Below, piece after piece: positions 58,474 to 64,000 of a stretch of 64,000 nucleotides of DNA. Location of the stretch: positions 34,069 through 98,068 of the forward strand of contig NZ_BMRG01000018.1 of NCBI RefSeq assembly GCF_014648515.1, read 5' to 3'. The translations under genes were made by a program, and so were the position numbers. Below the pieces are notes generated by a model. That model was not told the origin of the DNA. It ran no database searches and saw only the letters and a program-made list of their open reading frames with translations. Numbering within the stretch: the stretch's first letter is position 1; each line of letters starts with the position of its first letter. Source of the stretch: Saccharothrix coeruleofusca. GTDB lineage: Bacteria > Actinomycetota > Actinomycetes > Mycobacteriales > Pseudonocardiaceae.

Positions 58474-59855
58474 GCTGTCCGGTGGCCGTCCACGTGGGAC
58501 GCGGTGGTGGTGGGCCGGTGCTGGCGGTGCTGTGCACGGCGCAGTTCCTGGTCGTCGCCAACATCACCCTGGTCACCATCCTGCTCCCCGCCCTCCAGCG
58601 GGACCTGGGTTTCGCGGGCGGCGGTGTGCAGTGGGTGGTCAGCACCTACACCCTGACCTTCGGCTGCAGCCTGGTGATCGCGGGCAGGCTGGCCGACCTG
58701 TTCGGTCACCGCCGCGTCCTGGGCGCGGGGCTGTGCTCGTTCGCGCTGGGCTCGCTGGGATGCGGGCTGGCGGGGCATCCCGCGGTGCTGCTGATTTCGC
58801 GTGGTGCGCAGGGCTTGGGCGCCGCGGCGGTCGCCGCCGCCGCGCTGGCTCTGCTGATCCGCCAGTTCACCCGTGATCGCCCGCGAGCGCTGGCCTGGTG
58901 GTCGGCTTCCCAGGCGCTCGGCGGCGCCTCGGGCTGGTTGCTGGGTGGCGTGCTCAGCGAGGTCGTGGGGTGGCGGGGGGTGTTCCTGGGCAATGCCGCC
59001 CTCGCGCTGCTGTGCGCGGTGCTGAGCCCGCTGCTGATGCCTGTGGGCAGCAGGAGCGCGCGCCGGGTCGACGTGGCGGGCGGCGCGCTGATCACCCTGG
59101 CGATGTTCCTGCTGGTGCTGGGCCTGACCGAGGCGGCGGACCCGCGCACCGGTCCCGCGCTGCTGGCCGGGGGCGCGCTGGCACTGGTCGGGTTCGCGCT
59201 GGTGGAGCGGCGCGCCACCGACCCGGTGGTGCCGCTGGTCGCGCTGCGGTCCCGCTCGCTGGTGACCGGGACCGCGGTGATCGCGCTGATCAACGCCATC
59301 ACCACGCCCGTGCTGACGTTGTGCGCGTTGCACTTGCAAGGCGCCAGGGGCGTCGGCGCGGCGTGGTCGGGTGCGCTGTTCGTGCCGTTCAACCTCGCGG
59401 TGATCGCCGGTTCGGTGCTGGCCGCCCGGCGCGTCGGCGGGCGGCGCGGCGCCCGCTTGGCGGTGATGGCCGCCGCGGTGGGAGCCATCGCGGCGGGTGC
59501 GGGCGTTCTGGTGCTGCTGCCCTCCACCGGAGCGTTCGTGGTGCCCGTCCTGGTCGGGTTCGCCCTGCTGGGCCTGGGTGGTGGGAGCGCGTCGGTGGCG
59601 GCCAACGCCGAAGGCACCGCGGGGATCGCACCGGGAACGGCCGACGAGCGCGGGGGAGTGGCAGGCGGATTGCTCAACACCGCGACCGAGTTGGGCGTGG
59701 CGTTGGGGATGGCGGTGTTCGTCACGGTCGGCACCGGCCAAGGCGGCTTGCGCGCCGCGCTGACCGCCGCCGCCGGGACGGGGCTGCTGATCGCGCTGGG
59801 GCTGCTGGTCCTGGCACGACGCCAGGTTCCCGCCGCGATGGCGGTTGACAGCTAG
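58470..59855 (+). CDS. MFS drug-efflux transporter (14-helix, EmrB/QacA-like)
   Basis: 461 residues, about 13-14 transmembrane helices. DHA2-family marks: QFLVVANITLVTILLPALQR in helix 1, WVVSTYTLTFGCSLVIAGRL, ADLFGHRRVLGAG (motif A), GAAAVAAAALALLIRQF, SASQALGGASGWLLGGVLSE (motif C-like). TTG at 58470 overlaps the ACP2 stop; GTG at 58482 is an alternative. A likely exporter of the cluster product or self-resistance. Confidence 0.88.
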   Translation: MSCPVAVHVGRGGGGPVLAVLCTAQFLVVANITLVTILLPALQRDLGFAGGGVQWVVSTYTLTFGCSLVIAGRLADLFGHRRVLGAGLCSFALGSLGCGLAGHPAVLLISRGAQGLGAAAVAAAALALLIRQFTRDRPRALAWWSASQALGGASGWLLGGVLSEVVGWRGVFLGNAALALLCAVLSPLLMPVGSRSARRVDVAGGALITLAMFLLVLGLTEAADPRTGPALLAGGALALVGFALVERRATDPVVPLVALRSRSLVTGTAVIALINAITTPVLTLCALHLQGARGVGAAWSGALFVPFNLAVIAGSVLAARRVGGRRGARLAVMAAAVGAIAAGAGVLVLLPSTGAFVVPVLVGFALLGLGGGSASVAANAEGTAGIAPGTADERGGVAGGLLNTATELGVALGMAVFVTVGTGQGGLRAALTAAAGTGLLIALGLLVLARRQVPAAMAVDS

Positions 59856-59930
59856 CGGCCGGGCGGCGGAGCACCCCCGGCCGGTGCGCTTGTGCCGGAG
59901 TACCACCCTCATACGGGCTTTGGAGGTTCG

Positions 59931-60431
59931 ATGTGCACGGTCGGGTTGATGTGCGCCGACAGCCGGATGGTGTCGGCTCTCCGCTCCGCGCTGGAGGGGT
60001 TGCCGGGGACGCGGGTGCGTCTCCTGCCGCCGGAGCGGTCCGCTCCCCCACCGGAGCGGCTGGACGTGCTGCTCACCGATGACGTCACCGACGTGGCGCC
60101 ACCCCCGGCCACGCTGGTGCTCGTGGTCTCGACCCGCGACGCGGGTCCGGTGTTCGCGGCGGACATGGTGCTGGCGGCGATCACCGCCATCGCACGGCTG
60201 CGCGGGCGTGAGCCGGGGACCTCGTTGTCCCAGCGGGAGCGGCAGGTGCTGCGGTTCATCGCGGACGGCCTGACCCAGGACCAGACCGCGCGCAAGCTGG
60301 GGATCAGCCCGCACACGGTGGACACCTACGTCAAGCGGGTGCGCGGCAAGCTGGGCCTGGGCAACAAAGCCGACCTGGTCCGCGCGGCGATGACGCTGCC
60401 AAGCGCACCGGAGACGCTGTGCGCCCGGTAG
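59931..60431 (+). CDS. LuxR/NarL-type regulator with degenerate receiver
   Basis: 166 residues. The C-terminal 65 are a NarL-type helix-turn-helix: LSQRERQVLRFIADGLTQDQ, ARKLGISPHTVDTYVKRVRG. The N-terminal 90 residues resemble a shortened receiver (VGLMCADSRMVSALRSALEG, LDVLLTDDVTDV) but lack the usual Asp/Lys pocket, so it is probably not phosphorylated. GGAGG before ATG at 59931 decides the start. It overlaps the BtrH-like gene by 13 bases. Confidence 0.83.
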   Translation: MCTVGLMCADSRMVSALRSALEGLPGTRVRLLPPERSAPPPERLDVLLTDDVTDVAPPPATLVLVVSTRDAGPVFAADMVLAAITAIARLRGREPGTSLSQRERQVLRFIADGLTQDQTARKLGISPHTVDTYVKRVRGKLGLGNKADLVRAAMTLPSAPETLCAR

Positions 60432-61357
60432 CCGTGCGGCCCGATGGGGCGCTGCTGTCCTGCTACACCGCGGCAGTGGCCGAAGCGCTGTGGCGGCGGG
60501 GCGGGGACTGGGCCGCCGCGATCGGACTCGGATCGGTGCTGGCGATTCGGCCGGAGGGGGAGTTGTTCGCCTTCCGGCACCACAGCACGTCGTTGCGCCC
60601 GCTGCTCGCGCCCGACCTGCACCGCACCGGGGCGGACGACGCGAGCGGACTGCTGACCGGGTTGTCGCGCGCCTACGAGCGGCACGGGTGGGTCATCGCT
60701 ATCGCCGATGTCCACAACCTCCCGTGGAGCACGGGCCGGGGCCGCCGCCACGCGCCGCACTGGTGCGTCGTGGACGGCCGCGACGAAGGCCGCTGGCACA
60801 TCACCGACCGCTTCACCATGCGCGACGCGGGAGGCGAACAACCCCCCTGGGAGGGCTGGATCTCCGACGAGCACCTGCCCGCGGTGCTGGCGACCGCGCC
60901 CGGCAGCCCCGAACAGCGGTTGCGCGACCGCTTCCCCTTCGGGGACGAAGAGCCGGAACCGGTGCGCTCCCGATACCAGTGGTTCGCCACAGGTGGGCAC
61001 GCGGACCTGCGGCCCCGTGGTGAGTGGCTGTGCGGCGCGGCCGCCCTGCGGCGCTTGGCCGGGCACTACGCCGAGCGCGGGGCCGACCCGGCGGCCTACC
61101 GGCAGACCGAGGACCTCTGGGTGACGGCGCGGCACCGGCGGCTGCGACAGGTGGTGCTGCAGCGCGACGGTTCCCCGGAAGCGGGCAAGGCGCGTGAGCT
61201 GGCCGACACGTGGGAGCGGGTGCCGATGATGCTGCACTACGCCGAGGAGTCGGCGCGGCGCGGCAGGCCGAAGCTCACCGCGCTGCGCACCGCGCTGGAA
61301 GCGGTGACGCGGGAGGAATCACGACTGGAGGGTGATCTCGGTGGACGTTCTGGATGA
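60419..61357 (+). CDS. BtrH-like acyl-ACP acyltransferase (copy 2)
   Basis: 312 residues. Candidate triad C15 (GALLSCYTAAVAEAL), H114 (HAPHWCVVDG) and D130 (WHITDRF), with motif ADVHNLPW at 97-104. Triad spacing and the LPW motif nearly match copy 1 at 51356-52258, although the rest differs, so they are old paralogues. The C-terminal half is helical (RHRRLRQVVLQRDGSPEAGK). It overlaps the ACP3 gene by 17 bases, as copy 1 overlaps ACP1. This suggests each acyltransferase serves its own carrier. Confidence 0.58.
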   Translation: MRPVAVRPDGALLSCYTAAVAEALWRRGGDWAAAIGLGSVLAIRPEGELFAFRHHSTSLRPLLAPDLHRTGADDASGLLTGLSRAYERHGWVIAIADVHNLPWSTGRGRRHAPHWCVVDGRDEGRWHITDRFTMRDAGGEQPPWEGWISDEHLPAVLATAPGSPEQRLRDRFPFGDEEPEPVRSRYQWFATGGHADLRPRGEWLCGAAALRRLAGHYAERGADPAAYRQTEDLWVTARHRRLRQVVLQRDGSPEAGKARELADTWERVPMMLHYAEESARRGRPKLTALRTALEAVTREESRLEGDLGGRSG

Positions 61358-61598
61358 CGCGGGTCGGGCCGTGGTGGCGGTGCTGGTCGCCGAGGCCGCT
61401 CACCCGGTGGAGGTGGCGGTCCGGGCGGGCACCCCGCTCGCGGGCGGTGGACTGGAGCTGACCTCGCTGGAGCTGATGCGGGCGCTGTTCAAGCTGGAGG
61501 AGTCGCTCGACGTCGAGCTGGACGAGGCCATCTCGGACTCCGAGCTGCGCACCGTCGGCGACGTCGTGGAAGCCGTCCGGCGCAGCCAGGGCGGTTGA
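61341..61598 (+). CDS. acyl carrier protein (ACP3)
   Basis: 85 residues: LELTSLELMRALFKLEESLD carries the predicted attachment Ser42 (Thr-Ser-Leu instead of Asp-Ser-Leu), then VELDEAISDSELRTVGDVVE. GGAGGG suits GTG at 61341; GTG at 61332 would sit too close to it. Coupled to the second BtrH-like gene. Confidence 0.82.
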   Translation: MDVLDDAGRAVVAVLVAEAAHPVEVAVRAGTPLAGGGLELTSLELMRALFKLEESLDVELDEAISDSELRTVGDVVEAVRRSQGG

Positions 61599-61611
61599 GC
61601 CGGAGCCCGGT

Positions 61612-61647
61612 CCGGTGCCCCTGGCACGCCACCTCCAGGGGCACCGG
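61612..61647. terminator. 13-bp hairpin between convergent ACP3 and C-domain genes
   Basis: CCGGTGCCCCTGG (61612-61624) pairs perfectly with CCAGGGGCACCGG (61635-61647), 10-base loop. It lies between the stops at 61598 and 61659 and can serve both strands. Confidence 0.82.
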
Positions 61648-61658
61648 CAGCCGGACGC

Positions 61659-62963
61659 CTACCCGCGGTGGCCCGCGAGATCCCCGAGCGGGCGGTCCAC
61701 GTGCTCCGCTGCTTCACCCAGCAACCACAGCACGTCATCGGTCAGCGCGACCGCCGCCGGGAACCCCGCACGAGGGCCGCCGAAGAACGTCCGCACCAGC
61801 GTCCGGTCGTCGCCGAAGTCGAACCGGACCGTGGTGCACGTCAGGTCGACGCCGGGACGGAACGTCCCCAGTTCGCGGGTCCGGTGGGTCACCTCGTCGC
61901 CCGCCGACCCCGCCACCGTGCCGGGCAACCGCCCGTCGCCCCTGGTCACGTGCAGTTGCAGGTAGTCCACCCGGTCCTGGCACAGCGAGTCGCCGAACGC
62001 GGGCACGTCCCCGGCCAGTTCCGGCACGCCGAGGTGGGAGTGCCGGAAAGCCCGGACGCAGGACTGCCACACCTGCCTGCCGTAAGAGCGCAGCGTCCGG
62101 GCCGGGTCGACACGGCACACCAGGGGCCGCTCGTTGATCAGGTATCCCACGACGTCCTCGGCGCCCGCGTCGCGCCGGGTGGACACCGGTGTCTGGATGG
62201 CGAACCGCTCCTGCCCGGTGCGCCGCCAGACCGCCAAGGACACCAGCGCGGCCACGGCGCTGAACGCGGAGACGTTGAGCAGACCGGACAGCTCGCGCAC
62301 CGCCGCGGCCAAGGCCGGACCGGGGTGGGTCGAATCCCGCTGCGCGCGGACCTGCTCCTCGCCGTCGCCGTGCGGCATCAAGCCCCGCAACGGAGGCACG
62401 TCGGCGAAAGCCCTGGCCCAGATCGACTTCTCGCGCTCCGCGCGGGCCTGCCCGTCACGGGCGCGTGACCGGCAGAACTCCGGATAGCCGACCACCTCCG
62501 GTGCGGGACGTCCGGACCAGGCGCCCGTCAGCTCGCGGGTGATGACGCCCATCGAGTGGTGGTCGGTCACCAGGTGGTCGGCCAGCACCAGCAGCGACTG
62601 CCCGCGGCCGTCGCGGAAGAGCTCGAAGCGGGCGCGCCGGGACTCGTGCGGGCCGGACAGCTCGGCGTGGTACAGCTCGGTGAGCCGCCGCTCCAGCGCT
62701 GGTGCGACTTCCGGCACGTCCGACACCACGAGCTCCTGCGCGGCGGCGCCCAGCCACTGCGCGCGCGGTGGACGGCCGACCAGGCCCGCGCGCAGCGCCG
62801 AACGCCGGGCCAGCAGGTCTTCCACGGTCGAGCGCACCCGGTCGGGGCCCACCTGCGCGGGCACTTGCACATCGGTGGCCAGGTTGTGCGCCACACCGGG
62901 GCCGAGCAGGTGCTGGAAGAAGAACAAGCTGTGCTGCTCGGGGAGCAGGGGGAAGGGTTGCAC
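61659..62963 (-). CDS. free-standing NRPS condensation-domain protein
   Basis: 434 residues, one condensation domain. The opening LLPEQHSLFFFQHLLGPG is the C1-like motif. The active-site motif HHxxxDG appears as D129-H130-LVT-D134-H135 (ADHLVTDHHSMGV), so the catalytic second His is kept while the first His and Gly are changed. Later motifs are QTPVSTRRDAGAEDVVGYLI and FRHSHLGVPELAGDV. It probably joins a carrier-bound acyl or aminoacyl group to an amine or alcohol. GTG at 62963 follows GAGGAGG. Runs opposite to its neighbours. Confidence 0.83.
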   Translation of the reverse strand: MQPFPLLPEQHSLFFFQHLLGPGVAHNLATDVQVPAQVGPDRVRSTVEDLLARRSALRAGLVGRPPRAQWLGAAAQELVVSDVPEVAPALERRLTELYHAELSGPHESRRARFELFRDGRGQSLLVLADHLVTDHHSMGVITRELTGAWSGRPAPEVVGYPEFCRSRARDGQARAEREKSIWARAFADVPPLRGLMPHGDGEEQVRAQRDSTHPGPALAAAVRELSGLLNVSAFSAVAALVSLAVWRRTGQERFAIQTPVSTRRDAGAEDVVGYLINERPLVCRVDPARTLRSYGRQVWQSCVRAFRHSHLGVPELAGDVPAFGDSLCQDRVDYLQLHVTRGDGRLPGTVAGSAGDEVTHRTRELGTFRPGVDLTCTTVRFDFGDDRTLVRTFFGGPRAGFPAAVALTDDVLWLLGEAAEHVDRPLGDLAGHRG

Positions 62964-63120
62964 CGCGAACCTCCTCGACGGGTGTCATCGGTTCCCCGGT
63001 GCGTACACCGCCGCGTTGTGGCGGAAACCCGTTGCGAGGTCCCGTGATTGCGCTACTGGCGCGCGGAGGTGGGAGGGGATCACGGTTGGTCCACACAACC
63101 CAACGCTGATCGGAGGGGCC

Positions 63121-64000
63121 GTGACGGCAGAGAGAGTGCTGGTCACCGGGGGGCGGGGTTACCTCGGCTCGGTGCTGACCCGTGAGCTGGTGCGGCGCGG
63201 CAGGCAGGTGGTCGTCCTGGACAACGGCGCCGTCGCCGGCCCGGCGTCCGAAGTGGACGGCGTGTCCCGCGTCGACGCCGACGTGCGGGTACCCGCCGAC
63301 TGGGAGCACGTGCTGGCGGGAGTCGACGCGGTGGTGCACCTGGCCGCCATCGTCGGCGACCCCGCCTGCGGCGTGGATCCGGACGACGCGTGGGACGTCA
63401 ACTACGTCGGCACCGTGCGCGTCGCCGAAGCCTGCCGTCGCAACGGGGTGCACCGCTTGGTGTTCGCCTCCACGTGCAGCAACTACGGGGCCTGCCGCGA
63501 GGAGGCCGACGTCTGGTCGCCGTTGAACCCGCAGTCGGTCTACGCGCGGTCGAAGATCCTGGCCGAGCACCACCTGCTGTCGGCCTGCTGCGATGGCTTC
63601 TCCCCGCAGGTGCTGCGCTTGGCCACGCTGCACGGGCTGTCCCCGCGGATGAGGTTCGACCTGGCGGTGAACGCGATGACGGCGGACGCGGTGGCCCTCG
63701 GCGAGGTCGTGGTGCACGGCGGTGATCAGTGGCGACCGTTCCTGCACGTGCGGGATGCGGCGCGGGTCGTGTTGCGGGCGCTGGATCGGCGGCCCGGACC
63801 GGGCGCGCACGTCTACAACTGCGGGTCCAACGACGAGAACTACCGGATGGACCAGGTGGGCGCGCTGATCGCCCGCGAGGTGCCCGGCGCGGCGCTGCGC
63901 GTCGAGCGGGACGTGGTGGACCCGCGCAACTACCGGGTCAACTTCGACCGCGCCCGGCGGGACCTGCGCTTCGACACGCGCAACCGGGTCGTGGACACGG
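63121..64000 (+). CDS. NAD-dependent epimerase/dehydratase (extended SDR), cut by window end
   Basis: At least 293 residues visible. Nucleotide motif VLVTGGRGYLGSVLTRELVR, VVHLAAIVGDPACGV, FASTCSNYGAC (catalytic Ser/Thr region), active-site YARSK (about 140-144), LRLATLHGLSPRMRFDLAVN and RPFLHVRDAARVVLRAL. It acts on a nucleotide sugar or a sugar-like intermediate. GGAGGGGCC before GTG at 63121 sets the start. It hints that a sugar or cyclitol part of the product is encoded beyond the right edge. Confidence 0.85.
   Translation, partial: MTAERVLVTGGRGYLGSVLTRELVRRGRQVVVLDNGAVAGPASEVDGVSRVDADVRVPADWEHVLAGVDAVVHLAAIVGDPACGVDPDDAWDVNYVGTVRVAEACRRNGVHRLVFASTCSNYGACREEADVWSPLNPQSVYARSKILAEHHLLSACCDGFSPQVLRLATLHGLSPRMRFDLAVNAMTADAVALGEVVVHGGDQWRPFLHVRDAARVVLRALDRRPGPGAHVYNCGSNDENYRMDQVGALIAREVPGAALRVERDVVDPRNYRVNFDRARRDLRFDTRNRVVDT

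Noticed and set aside
1-64000. CRISPR arrays, intact insertion sequences or prophage genes
   Set aside because: No spaced direct repeats of CRISPR type, no transposase with DDE motifs and no phage structural genes were seen; only short tandem repeats and decayed host genes.

Overview
The window is high-GC actinomycete DNA. Coding regions have nearly all G or C at third codon positions, GTG starts are common, and genes are chained by 4-base stop/start overlaps. A DUF6292 protein, a CseB/CseC-like two-component system and a large secondary-metabolism locus suggest a Pseudonocardiales genus such as Saccharothrix, Lentzea or Actinosynnema. That placement is inference from gene content. I saw no tRNA, rRNA, CRISPR array or intact insertion sequence.

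Layout. 1-9.6 kb: envelope-stress style signalling (OmpR-type regulator, small lipoprotein, histidine kinase; two near-identical pairs of 11-bp repeats mark a probable regulator site), small metal-linked proteins, a candidate iron box, an orphan NarL-type kinase, degraded small ORFs and a coupled DUF6292/51-aa peptide/GNAT operon. 9.8-21.8 kb: an exopolysaccharide locus in two convergent operons with a GH114 hydrolase, nucleotide-sugar enzymes, a PelF-type GT4 glycosyltransferase, a PelG-sized membrane protein and two tandem large secreted deacetylase-like proteins. This gene set parallels the fungal galactosaminogalactan and bacterial Pel loci. 22.4-27.3 kb: a five-gene Nik/Opp-type ABC importer. 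27.3-41.9 kb: mixed accessory and housekeeping genes (MEDS/STAS partner-switch pair, decayed MarR/EamA locus, CysQ, SDR, aldo-keto reductase, decayed quinone reductase with a 14-bp tandem repeat, GH13 glucosidase, subtilase, SelD, CsbD).

41.9-64 kb (running off the window): a biosynthetic gene cluster built on free-standing carrier proteins with no PKS or modular NRPS in view. A twelve-gene leftward operon (55208 to 41906) encodes a ProA-type reductase fused to an acyl carrier domain, a TrpB-like PLP enzyme, a BtrH-like acyltransferase, an ACP, two adenylating enzymes, a group IV PLP decarboxylase, two acyl-CoA-dehydrogenase-like flavoproteins, a phosphopantetheinyl transferase, an EamA exporter and a class III aminotransferase. 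The rightward arm encodes a flavin reductase, an AzlCD exporter, two LuxR-type regulators, two more ACPs, an MFS pump and a second BtrH-like protein. A lone condensation domain runs leftward, and an NAD-dependent epimerase is cut by the window end.

My reading of this cluster: amino acids (glutamate or a relative is the best guess) are activated onto ACPs, decarboxylated, desaturated and/or reduced while carrier-bound, and handed to an acceptor by BtrH-like acyltransferases, as in butirosin side-chain assembly or macrolactam beta-amino-acid starters. The ProA-ACP fusion and the duplicated BtrH-ACP cassettes are the most novel-looking parts of the window.
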